In this document: piece by piece, positions 37,139-47,038 of the stretch | Layout: every line of letters begins with the position of its first letter | Numbering within the stretch: the stretch's first letter is position 1 | Source: CAYYMH01 sp964472785 | Lineage (GTDB): Bacteria; Zhuqueibacterota; Zhuqueibacteria; Thermofontimicrobiales; Thermofontimicrobiaceae | Direction of reading: 5' to 3' | Length of the DNA: 56,735 nucleotides | Assembly: GCA_964472785.1 (NCBI GenBank) | Contig: CAYYMH010000024.1 | Coordinates: 1-56,735 of the forward strand | Program-made: the position numbers and the translations under genes | Notes under the pieces: generated by a model | Database searches by the model: none | The model's input: the letters and a program-made list of their open reading frames with translations, nothing else | Told to the model about the DNA's origin: nothing

Positions 37139-37167
37139 TTGACTTTATCAAAAATTATTTTTATTAT
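37139..37167 (+). promoter_or_regulatory. Sigma-70-type promoter of ltaE
   Basis: TTGACT and TATTAT are separated by exactly 17 bp, each one base from consensus, about 60 bp upstream of the ltaE start. Confidence 0.55.
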
Positions 37168-37227
37168 AGCAGTTAGTCCAATATAATTTGACCAAATGAA
37201 TTTATTGATAATTTTTCGGAGGATGAA

Positions 37228-38262
37228 ATGAATCGCTGGATAGACTTACGCAGTGATACCGTGACAAAGCCTTCGCTGGAAATGCGACGGTATTTCGCTG
37301 AAGCCGAAGTCGGGGACGATGTGCTCGGAGACGATCCGACTGTTAATTTGCTGCAGGAAAGAGTTGCTTCGATGTTGGGAAAGGAGGCAAGTTTATTTGT
37401 TCCGTCCGGGACAATGGCTAATTTAATTGCTATTTTGACACACACACAGCCCGGCGACGAAGTGATCATGGAAAAAGAATCGCACACATTTAATTATGAA
37501 GCCGGCGGAGCAGGTGCCTTTGCAGGAGTTCAAATTCACCCGTTAATCGGAGAGCGGGGGATTTTAGAACCGCAACAGGTCGAAAAAGCAATTCGCATGC
37601 CCAATGTTCATATTCCACAGACCAAGCTGATTTGTCTGGAAAATACTCATAACCGGGGCAGCGGATCAATTTATTCAATTGAAAAAATAAAATCGATCTC
37701 GGAGATTGCGCACAAGCACAATTTAAAAACGCATCTTGATGGTGCCAGACTATTTAATGCGTGCGTCGCCACCGGAATCGACGCGAAGACTTATGCCCGG
37801 TATTTCGATTCGGTTATGTTCTGTTTCTCAAAAGGATTGGGAGCACCGGTGGGCTCAATCATTGTTGGTTCAGAGGAATTTATCAAAGAAGCTCACCGCT
37901 ATCGAAAAATGTTAGGCGGAGGAATGCGGCAGGTTGGTATTCTGGCTGCTGCGGCAATTTATGCGCTCGATCATAATATTGAACGGCTGGAACAGGACCA
38001 TCTCCATGCAAAAAAATTAGTGGAGGCAATTTCGGGAATAAATGGCTTTTCGATTAATCCGGCGCATGTGGAAACAAACATCATCGTATTTGATGTTTCG
38101 CAATCCAAATATTCCGTGGATCAGATTTTGGAAATGTTAAGACAGCACGGTGTGCTCATGGTTCAATTCGGCGCAACATTGATCCGAGCCGTCACAAATT
38201 TGGAGGTGTCTGCAGAAGATATTGATCGAACAATTGAGATTATGCAGGAACTGTTTGGTTGA
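37228..38262 (+). CDS. ltaE: Low-specificity L-threonine aldolase
   Basis: This 344-residue PLP enzyme has RSDTVTKPS at the N-terminus, THLDGARLFNA, the PLP lysine in FSKGLGAPVGSII and GGGMRQVGILAAA. It cleaves L-threonine or allo-threonine to glycine and acetaldehyde. GGAGG lies seven bases before the ATG. With the dehydratase at 33548-34510, two different threonine-degrading routes are encoded within 5 kb. Confidence 0.94.
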   Translation: MNRWIDLRSDTVTKPSLEMRRYFAEAEVGDDVLGDDPTVNLLQERVASMLGKEASLFVPSGTMANLIAILTHTQPGDEVIMEKESHTFNYEAGGAGAFAGVQIHPLIGERGILEPQQVEKAIRMPNVHIPQTKLICLENTHNRGSGSIYSIEKIKSISEIAHKHNLKTHLDGARLFNACVATGIDAKTYARYFDSVMFCFSKGLGAPVGSIIVGSEEFIKEAHRYRKMLGGGMRQVGILAAAAIYALDHNIERLEQDHLHAKKLVEAISGINGFSINPAHVETNIIVFDVSQSKYSVDQILEMLRQHGVLMVQFGATLIRAVTNLEVSAEDIDRTIEIMQELFG

Positions 38263-38280
38263 TCGGCACTCGCTTTTTAT

Positions 38281-39153
38281 TTAGAAAAGTTTGGTGATTG
38301 AATAGATCAAAATGGTTAATATCAGCCCCAGTAAACTGATGAAAATCGCCAGGTAAAGAATCGGAATGAAAACGTAAATATATCGCGATGCGAAAGAAAT
38401 AATAGCATCGTGCTGTTTTAGTAATGGAAAAATAACCAGACTCAATAAAACGGATGATGCTAATAGCATTAGGACAGGATGCCAAAAGTTTTGAAAATCG
38501 GATGCTGATGGAGACAGATGGTTGGCAATGCCAAACATAATAAAAAGAAAAGCGTACAGCCTCCAATTGCTGAACATGTCGATGGAAAATATTTTCTGTG
38601 TCAAGTAAACAAAAAAGCGTAGGTGCGAATTCAAAACCGTACTCATCTCATTCCAATCTGCTGCTTTGTCAAAAGTAAAAAAGTGGATTTTGGGAACTCC
38701 GGCAGCAAACAGTGAAAAATTTGGGAAAATGAACGTGCTGATCAGATAGATGATTGCTGCGCCTCCAAAAAATGGTGCGATTGCAATGAGCGTATTTCCG
38801 ATAACCGCCTGATAAAAGTTGTCCTCCTGATAGCTATGCACCAGATATCCCATAGTTCCGGTCCGTTTATCAGGCTTGAACAATTGCAAATCGATAATTT
38901 TATGATTTGTGATCACAGCAGCTAAAAAGTGACTCAGTTCGTGCACCGGCGTACCGACCCAAGAAGTAATGAAGAGTGCATTCCAACCACCGATGCTGAT
39001 GAGTTTTTTGTTTTGTTGTCTGGCTAAAACGTTCAAGATGATACAGGAAAGAATGATCGGGAAAAAAAGGCTGAAGATAATTTTCAGCGTAATGATCAGC
39101 GATTGATAAATATAGCTTAATGCAGAAAGCAGGGTGATTTTGGATTCGATCAT
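38281..39153 (-). CDS. Polytopic membrane protein with HExxH motif, M50-like
   Basis: This 290-residue protein has six or seven hydrophobic helices. Near residues 66-74, at the edge of a helix, it contains PVHELSHFLAA, a zinc-metalloprotease HExxH motif. Its placement in the membrane recalls site-2-type M50 proteases. A later segment, NTLIAIAPFFGGA, may correspond to the second M50 region, but I do not see the usual Asp-Gly ligand motif. It could be a divergent intramembrane protease or a family that lost activity. It is monocistronic and convergent with ltaE. The start is uncertain by a few codons. Confidence 0.6.
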   Translation of the reverse strand: MIESKITLLSALSYIYQSLIITLKIIFSLFFPIILSCIILNVLARQQNKKLISIGGWNALFITSWVGTPVHELSHFLAAVITNHKIIDLQLFKPDKRTGTMGYLVHSYQEDNFYQAVIGNTLIAIAPFFGGAAIIYLISTFIFPNFSLFAAGVPKIHFFTFDKAADWNEMSTVLNSHLRFFVYLTQKIFSIDMFSNWRLYAFLFIMFGIANHLSPSASDFQNFWHPVLMLLASSVLLSLVIFPLLKQHDAIISFASRYIYVFIPILYLAIFISLLGLILTILIYSITKLF

Positions 39154-39232
39154 TTTTGTTAATAATGATTTGAATAATAATTATGGGTGACCAGTCGAAA
39201 ATATCAGCCTTAAACAAAAGGGTTTTTTCAAT

Positions 39233-39262
39233 TGTAGGGGATGCACATGTGCATCCCCTACA
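39233..39262. repeat. Perfect 30-bp palindrome
   Basis: TGTAGGGGATGCACA and its exact reverse complement abut at 39247/39248. It lies between the convergent ends-side of ligA and the start side of the M50-like gene, so it is not an obvious terminator. 'GTAGGGGATGCAC' palindromes are a known style of dispersed repeat. I see no second copy here. Confidence 0.8.
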
Positions 39263-39348
39263 GTTTTATATAAAAAACAAAAGAACCAATAATCAAACTG
39301 GTCATTAATATTAATAACTAATTCAAGTTAAAAAGATAAAATTTTAAA

Positions 39349-41355
39349 TCACCCACCAATGAGCTGCTCAAACTCTACTTCGGATAAAATCGTTATTCCC
39401 AATTCGCTGGCTTTTTGCGCTTTCGATCCCGGATCTTTGCCGACAACAACGTAATCGGTTTTTTGGCTCACCGATGATGATGCCCTCCCGCCTTTTTCAG
39501 TGATTAACCGCTCTGCCTCGCTCCGGGTATATTTTTCCAGCGTTCCTGTTAGTACAAATGTTTTTCCTGCCAGTGGTTGATCAGCAGGAGGCTGTTCTTT
39601 CTCTAATTGGATGCCAGCTTTTAACAACCGGTCAATCGTTTCCAGATTTTTTGGCTCTTTAAAAAATTGAACGATACTCTGTGCGCTTTGCGGACCAATT
39701 TCATTGATGGACAACAAGGTTTCATATTTCGCTTTTTGGAGTTCATCTATTGATTTAAAATGTTGTGCCAGAAGCTGAGCCGCATGTTCCCCCACAAAAC
39801 GAATCCCTAAAGCGTAAATAAACCGGTGTAATTTTATCTGTTTGCTTTTTTCGAGTGCCTTCACAATATTTTCAGCCGATTTTTTCGCCATGCGTTCCAG
39901 ATTGCTCCATTGTTCCGCGCTCAAAAAGTAAATATCCGCCACACTTTTGACTAGTCCACTATCAACCAGTTGATCGATCAGTTTGGTGCCCAATCCTTCA
40001 ATATCCATTGCATTGCGGCTGGCAAAATGCTGGATTTGCTGTTTGAGCTGAGCCGGGCAGGACAGGTTTTGACAACGATGGGCAGCCTCGCCGGGCAACC
40101 TGGCGACAGCACCGCCACATACCGGACATTTGTCCGGAAGATGATATTTTTTCTCATTTCCGGTGCGCTTGCTTTCTATGACTTTTACCACTTCAGGAAT
40201 AACGTCCCCGGCTCGCTGTACAATCACCCAATCTCCAATTCGGACATCTTTTTTGTCTATTTCATCCTGATTGTGGAGTGTGGCGCGGCTGACTATCACT
40301 CCGCCGATTTTGACCGGCTCCATGATAGCAACCGGTGTCAGCGCACCGGTTCTGCCGACTTGCGCGATAATATTTTTAATTTGAGTCGTCTCCTGGCGCG
40401 CCGGAAATTTGTAAGCGATTGCCCAGCGGGGGCTCCTTGATTTAATGCCGATTGTTCGGCGCTGTTCCAAATTATTGACTTTAATGACCATGCCATCAAT
40501 TTCGTACGCCATCGTTTCTCGCTGTTCGACAAGTTCGTTGTAAAATCCCAAAACTTCGCCCAGACTTTGGCACAGTTTTCTTTGCGAAGATACCTTTAGA
40601 CCCCATTTCATGATGGTGTCCAGAAATTCCCAATGGGTTTCACATTCTTGACCGACAATTTCTCCGACACTGTGAAAAAAAATGTCCAGGGGACGGGAGG
40701 CTGTAATTTTCGGGTCCAATTGGCGCAACGATCCTGCCGCAGCATTTCTGGGATTGGCAAAAAGAGGTTCACCAGACCGTTCGCGCTGTCGGTTGAGTGC
40801 TTCAAAATCTTTAATGCTGAAAACGACTTCACCGCGTACTTCAATTTTTTCCGGAACAGCAAGTTCTTTATTGATGAGTCGCAAGGGGACGGTTTTTATT
40901 GTTCTTAAATTTTGAGTAATATTTTCGCCGACAAAACCGTCACCTCTGGTAGATCCGACCGCAAACCGCCCAGCTTCATAAACGAGCTCAACTGCGAGAC
41001 CGTCAAATTTAGGCTCAACTACATATTCTAACTGTTGGTTTGGTATGAGCTTTCTGATTCTTTGATCGAATTCCCGAATGTCTTCTTCAGCAAAAGCATT
41101 ATCCAGACTGAGCATGGGAACCGTGTGTTCAACGGTGGCAAAAGCTTCCAATGGCTTGGCGCCAACACGCTGTGTCGGGGAATCCGGTGTGATTAGCTCG
41201 GGGTGTTGCTGCTCCAACTCCTGCAACTGCCGCATCAATTGATCGTATTGTGCATCGGATATTTCAGGATCATCAAGGACATAGTAGCGGTAATTATGAT
41301 AATTAATTTTCTGTCGTAGTTGATTAATTTTTTCCTGAATTTCACTTTTTGGCAT
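39349..41355 (-). CDS. ligA: NAD-dependent DNA ligase
   Basis: This protein of about 668 residues has all LigA domains. They are domain Ia, the adenylation domain with the nucleotidyl lysine in EPKFDGLAVEL, the OB fold, the Cys4 zinc finger (CPVCGG and CQNLSCPAQ), the helix-hairpin-helix set and a C-terminal BRCT domain (GKTFVLTGTLEKYTRSEAE). It seals nicks during replication and repair. I chose the ATG at 41353-41355 (MPKSEIQEK) because GGGGAG precedes it. An earlier start would add eight residues. Confidence 0.96.
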   Translation of the reverse strand: MPKSEIQEKINQLRQKINYHNYRYYVLDDPEISDAQYDQLMRQLQELEQQHPELITPDSPTQRVGAKPLEAFATVEHTVPMLSLDNAFAEEDIREFDQRIRKLIPNQQLEYVVEPKFDGLAVELVYEAGRFAVGSTRGDGFVGENITQNLRTIKTVPLRLINKELAVPEKIEVRGEVVFSIKDFEALNRQRERSGEPLFANPRNAAAGSLRQLDPKITASRPLDIFFHSVGEIVGQECETHWEFLDTIMKWGLKVSSQRKLCQSLGEVLGFYNELVEQRETMAYEIDGMVIKVNNLEQRRTIGIKSRSPRWAIAYKFPARQETTQIKNIIAQVGRTGALTPVAIMEPVKIGGVIVSRATLHNQDEIDKKDVRIGDWVIVQRAGDVIPEVVKVIESKRTGNEKKYHLPDKCPVCGGAVARLPGEAAHRCQNLSCPAQLKQQIQHFASRNAMDIEGLGTKLIDQLVDSGLVKSVADIYFLSAEQWSNLERMAKKSAENIVKALEKSKQIKLHRFIYALGIRFVGEHAAQLLAQHFKSIDELQKAKYETLLSINEIGPQSAQSIVQFFKEPKNLETIDRLLKAGIQLEKEQPPADQPLAGKTFVLTGTLEKYTRSEAERLITEKGGRASSSVSQKTDYVVVGKDPGSKAQKASELGITILSEVEFEQLIGG

Positions 41356-41459
41356 ATGATCTCCCCGGGAAAGGAACAAGCAATGATCAACAAGAAAAAT
41401 CGTTTGAACGATTATTCAGATTTTATTTTCGAAGAAATAAATCAATTCCAATGAAAGAC

Positions 41460-42902
<1,443 letters not shown>

Positions 42903-42955
42903 AATCACCACATTTCAATTTTCATTTTGTGAAAATAAATTTTTGAGGAAACAAA

Positions 42956-43390
42956 CTAAATATCAAACACAATCTTTGTTTCCCAGTGCTTGCCAACTTT
43001 TACGATCATGAGATCATGAAAAGTGACTGCTTTTATCTCATTTTTTAGAGTGTGCGAATGAGGTTTGAATTTTTCTCCTAAAAGATTTGCTGTCATTTCG
43101 TTTTCAGTCATCCTTTCGATTTCAAATTCGCTGAAAAGTTTGTTTTCTGTAATGAATAAATAATTCAGTTCAGAAAGCCAGTTAACGAGCAATTCTTCTC
43201 TGTCAATACCGCTGACCTCGACTTGCTCGGCGAGTTCATGCTTGATTTTATCAGCATCGGTAATTAAATCGAATAAAGCAAAACCCGCATTGAGAAACAG
43301 GTCTTCAATTGAGTCACCAAAAACTTTGATTTGAATATCCCCAACATGTTCAAGTTGTTGGTACCTTTTTGGGGAAGCCTTTTGAGCCAT
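42956..43390 (-). CDS. Archease, RtcB activator
   Basis: This protein of about 144 residues has the archease pattern YQQLEHVGDIQIKVFG at the N-terminus and KAVTFHDLMIVK near the end, with conserved acidic residues that bind metal. Archease speeds RtcB guanylylation and allows multiple turnover. The ATG at 43388-43390 has AAGGA upstream. A longer frame reaches 43426. It lies immediately upstream of rtcB on the same strand. Confidence 0.9.
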   Translation of the reverse strand: MAQKASPKRYQQLEHVGDIQIKVFGDSIEDLFLNAGFALFDLITDADKIKHELAEQVEVSGIDREELLVNWLSELNYLFITENKLFSEFEIERMTENEMTANLLGEKFKPHSHTLKNEIKAVTFHDLMIVKVGKHWETKIVFDI

Positions 43391-43452
43391 TTCTGTTTTC
43401 CTTTCAAAATTAAAAAGACAACCCAATGATAAAAAAGATGAGATGAATTCAG

Positions 43453-45981
43453 TTATTTTAGATAAATCATTTGCTTGGTAATCGCTCTGCCATCGACTTG
43501 TAATTCATAATAGTAAAATCCTGACGTCAAATTTTTATTATAGTCATCGTTCACACTCCAATTGACCTGATAATTTCCTGGATTCGTGTTCAAATTTTCA
43601 AAGGTGGTTACTTTTTGTCCCAGCGAATTAAAAATCAACAATCTGACATTCTTCACTTTATTATGAATGGTGTAGGGAATTGTTGTCGAATTGTTGAACG
43701 GATTGGGATAGTTCTGCTTCAATTCAAATCCGTCTATTACAGTTGATGTTGTATTCTCAATCACGCCGGTGGGAAGCTTTTCTGCGATGTGCAAGTCATC
43801 AAAATATATCGTTCCAAATTGAGCGCTTCCCGGAACGTAAGTCAATTGAATACTATCAAAGCGGAGTGTGCCGTCCAGGTTGCCATCGCCAAGCCAGCTT
43901 CCGGTGCCGTCCACGCTCATATCCCAACTGACCAGCTTCCAACCGATCCAATCAATAGTAAACCAGGGACTGACCTCGTGATTAGCAGCAAGATAGTTTG
44001 GCACCTTGTCATCCAGACAGAATCTGAATTGATTCCCGCTTCCATCGCCGAACACGTAGGCTTGCAAAACATAATCTTTCGTAAAATGAACATTTTTCGG
44101 TTGACTGTCAGTTAAATACATCCGAATCAGCCAGGAATTGGCATTGGTGTCCCATCCGTAATTTAATTCAAGAGAAGTCCGGCTTTCGGAAAGCAAATTA
44201 ACAATGTTATTATTTTCCGCCCGATAGGTGGAGTCGGGAACAATTCCGGTTGTGCTTCCGCTGCCACTCGGATTCCACCAATTGTTGTTTACATTGATTT
44301 CAAAGGCGTCGATTTCAGTAATTTCAAAATTATTATTCAAGGTTTCAAAACTAAACGTTGTGTAACCCGACATTTCATTACCGAAAACATCCTGAATACC
44401 CGGGAACAGCCGTGTGATATAACGTTCCCCGGGCATAAATTGTTCAAATGGAAAAAAGTTGAGAACGCTCTGATTGTTAATCTCGTAGTGGTCGAAGACG
44501 CCAGACACAAATGTACCAGTGGCTAATCTCTTGAGTTTCAGAATATCCTCACTCACTGTGGCAAAATTAATGCGTTCATCAAAAGTGAGATTAATAATAT
44601 CGTAGGGATAAACTCGCTCGGCATCCTGCTGCGGATAAAAATTCTCGACAACCGGCGCATCCCTGTCCTCGGTGCCGGTTTTGAACGTCAGCACAAAATC
44701 GTCCCCACCAACACCATCCGCATTGCCGTCAAACGGATGACCGTATTTGTCGGTGGCTGAACTGTCGATCGTAATGGTGTAATTGGTCTGATATTGTAAT
44801 GTATCCGAACGAATCAACAGCCTGGTTTCCCCACCTGACCAGAGATAACCGCGTTCGACATCCGGTTCGATAACTAAATTTGCTTCTACTGACGCGCGAT
44901 CCATTTTCCGGCTAAACTTGAGCAGGATATCATTCCAGGCCGGAACATTTGTATCTCCGTTCGCTGGCGTACTCTCGACCATGTAAGGCGGTACTTTGTT
45001 GATCAGGTTGATGTCTTTAAACGTAAAAAATGTATCGGACGGATTCACCTGAAGCGTGTCTCCGTAATATCCATCCGCTCCGACAATAATTTGTAAATCC
45101 TCATTCGGTAAATTATCAATGTAATAAAATCCGTTCCGCAACAGATCCGGATCATTGCTGTATTTATAAAATAATGATTCATACGTGTCCGTTGTATCTA
45201 ATTGTCCGCCGATATTGACAATCGCACCATTGACCGGCTGCTGACTTTCCAGGTCCCTGATAATTCCGGTAACAATGCCGACAAAAGGCCTTTCGATTTC
45301 ATGATATTTGAGAATAGTCCAGTAATAGGTCATGGCCTCTAATTTTCGCCAGCGGTCGCTCATGAACAATTGGTTTTGCACAGGATTGGTATGAAAACCA
45401 GCTTCGCTCAATTCGGACGGCATGGTCGTTTGCCGGTTAACATGCAGCCAGGGACCCGGGAATGAGGGGGAACAGGGGGTGGTAAAACGACTGTAAAAGC
45501 TGCAATCTCCCCACGAGCCATCCGTATCTGTTCTCATGCCGCGTGTCAGAATATCCACCATAATATCGCTCATCGCTTTGCCACCGTTGGGAACTTTCTC
45601 CTCATTTGTATAATATTGTCCCCAAAGCAACAATGTGCTATTTTTTGTTGTCGAGGGCGCATTTGAATGTATGGAATGAAACCATGCTGTGCCCAGGCTG
45701 TTTGCCAGACTGCTACGCTGACTCAAAGAGACCTGTTGCTGATCATTGGTTCGGGATAAAAACACGGTGTCAATATCTGTCGTCTCCATTAATACATTCC
45801 GCAAGGCTAAAGCTGCTCGCACATTTCTTTCTGCTTCTGAGTAACCGTATGCTCCCATATTTTCGCGCTGGCTATGCCCCGGATCCACAAAAATATTCCA
45901 ACCGGACAATCCGGTTACTTGTGCCGTACCAGAGTTTACCAAAAATAAAACCAGAATATATATTTTTAACATTGACTTCAT
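43453..45981 (-). CDS. Secreted N-acetylmuramoyl-L-alanine amidase with sorting domain (copy 1)
   Basis: This 842-residue protein has several parts. A signal peptide spans about 1-20. An Amidase_3 domain follows with its zinc and catalytic residues (FVDPGHSQ, SEAERNVR, HSIHSNA, SEAGFHTN). Next come a carboxypeptidase-like beta-sandwich and two Big_5-type Ig-like domains (STPANGDTNVPAWNDILLKF; FYPQQDAERVYPYDIINL). A carbohydrate-binding-like region with FDDLHIAEK precedes a C-terminal FlgD-like sorting domain (QNYPNPFNNSTTIPY). It would cut peptidoglycan or a similar amide bond outside the cell. It is the last gene of a duplicated two-gene module (43453-50445). Confidence 0.9.
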   Translation of the reverse strand: MKSMLKIYILVLFLVNSGTAQVTGLSGWNIFVDPGHSQRENMGAYGYSEAERNVRAALALRNVLMETTDIDTVFLSRTNDQQQVSLSQRSSLANSLGTAWFHSIHSNAPSTTKNSTLLLWGQYYTNEEKVPNGGKAMSDIMVDILTRGMRTDTDGSWGDCSFYSRFTTPCSPSFPGPWLHVNRQTTMPSELSEAGFHTNPVQNQLFMSDRWRKLEAMTYYWTILKYHEIERPFVGIVTGIIRDLESQQPVNGAIVNIGGQLDTTDTYESLFYKYSNDPDLLRNGFYYIDNLPNEDLQIIVGADGYYGDTLQVNPSDTFFTFKDINLINKVPPYMVESTPANGDTNVPAWNDILLKFSRKMDRASVEANLVIEPDVERGYLWSGGETRLLIRSDTLQYQTNYTITIDSSATDKYGHPFDGNADGVGGDDFVLTFKTGTEDRDAPVVENFYPQQDAERVYPYDIINLTFDERINFATVSEDILKLKRLATGTFVSGVFDHYEINNQSVLNFFPFEQFMPGERYITRLFPGIQDVFGNEMSGYTTFSFETLNNNFEITEIDAFEINVNNNWWNPSGSGSTTGIVPDSTYRAENNNIVNLLSESRTSLELNYGWDTNANSWLIRMYLTDSQPKNVHFTKDYVLQAYVFGDGSGNQFRFCLDDKVPNYLAANHEVSPWFTIDWIGWKLVSWDMSVDGTGSWLGDGNLDGTLRFDSIQLTYVPGSAQFGTIYFDDLHIAEKLPTGVIENTTSTVIDGFELKQNYPNPFNNSTTIPYTIHNKVKNVRLLIFNSLGQKVTTFENLNTNPGNYQVNWSVNDDYNKNLTSGFYYYELQVDGRAITKQMIYLK

Positions 45982-46058
45982 TATTCAACTCCTTCAATCA
46001 GTTATAAGCTGTATTCAAAATTATAGAAATAATAGCATCACATTCATTGCCCAACATG

Positions 46059-47018
46059 CTAATTTGGCGTCACTTCCAAAACATAGATAATACCGGTATG
46101 CACTTCGTTATAAGCGATTTTCGTCCCATCCGGTGACCAGGACGGATTTGTCTCCAACAAATCATCCGTACGCGTAATATTTGTTTTTCCGCTTCCGTCC
46201 ATGTTAATCACGAAAATGTCGGCTTCCAGATATTGATATCCGTCATCTTTGGTCACCATGTAAGTTAACTTTTTGCTGTCCGGAGACCACTGAGGATGGT
46301 AGCCGATTCCCAGATCGTGAGTAACATTAATTGCCAAATCCTGAACGTACATGTGCCCGCCATATATTTCGAAAGCGATTTTTTGACCATCAGGCGAAAG
46401 TTCCAAATTCAAATAAGTTTCCTGTTGAGAAAATGCCGGCAGAACTTCTCGATTATCATTCCTGATAAATAGACCTTCGCTTGTCGCGTAGAATACTTTT
46501 CGTTCAATATTCTTAATCAGGGCGTTTTTTTCAATATTATTGTTCTCAACTTCAAAGAATTCTAATCCTTCATTCGAATAAAGAAATACCTGCTCATCAT
46601 TTTTGCCCCAGCGCGGAAGTCCGGTCATGAGCGGACGAAATTCTGTCAGTTGTTGAATTTTGCCGCTGTTCAGGTCAAATACTTTTATCGCGTTAAGGCG
46701 TCGTTTATTTTCAAATTTTGAAACCCGGGTTAAAATCCGTTTCGAGTCAACCGACCACTGATATCCAAAACCAGCGCCGATTTCATCAGTCACTTGCGTG
46801 TAATTTCCACTTTCCAAATTAAGCACCCAGATACCTGCATATTTACTTTCAGTAAATGCTAACATCTTCCCGTCCGGTGACCATTCGGGATTCAGAAAAT
46901 ATAACGAACCGTCCGTTATCTGCTGAGGAGAATTTTTTACGATGACTGCGGGTTCCTCGGCAAAAATTATTGTGTTTAAAAAAACAAATGAAAGTAACAA
47001 AGATAGTATTTTTTTCAT
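46059..47018 (-). CDS. TolB-like beta-propeller protein (copy 1)
   Basis: This 319-residue protein has a signal peptide (about 1-20, ending near FAEEP) followed by WD40-like TolB repeats. The repeats are seen as WSPDGKMLAF, WSVDSKRIL, LSPDGQKIAFE, WSPDSKKLTYM and WSPDGTKIAYNE. It should be a periplasmic or outer-surface propeller. It is not the Tol-Pal TolB itself, as the TolB N-terminal domain is missing. It lies between two amidase genes and is paralogous to the product of 49510-50445. A substrate-sensing or scaffold role for the amidases is only a guess. Confidence 0.82.
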   Translation of the reverse strand: MKKILSLLLSFVFLNTIIFAEEPAVIVKNSPQQITDGSLYFLNPEWSPDGKMLAFTESKYAGIWVLNLESGNYTQVTDEIGAGFGYQWSVDSKRILTRVSKFENKRRLNAIKVFDLNSGKIQQLTEFRPLMTGLPRWGKNDEQVFLYSNEGLEFFEVENNNIEKNALIKNIERKVFYATSEGLFIRNDNREVLPAFSQQETYLNLELSPDGQKIAFEIYGGHMYVQDLAINVTHDLGIGYHPQWSPDSKKLTYMVTKDDGYQYLEADIFVINMDGSGKTNITRTDDLLETNPSWSPDGTKIAYNEVHTGIIYVLEVTPN

Positions 47019-47038
47019 TAGCTAAACCTCCTAAAATT

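Noticed and set aside
39233..39262. Palindrome as another attC-like site
   Set aside because: It is a loopless 30-bp perfect palindrome without AAC/GTT boxes at the right places, and no unit ends are near.
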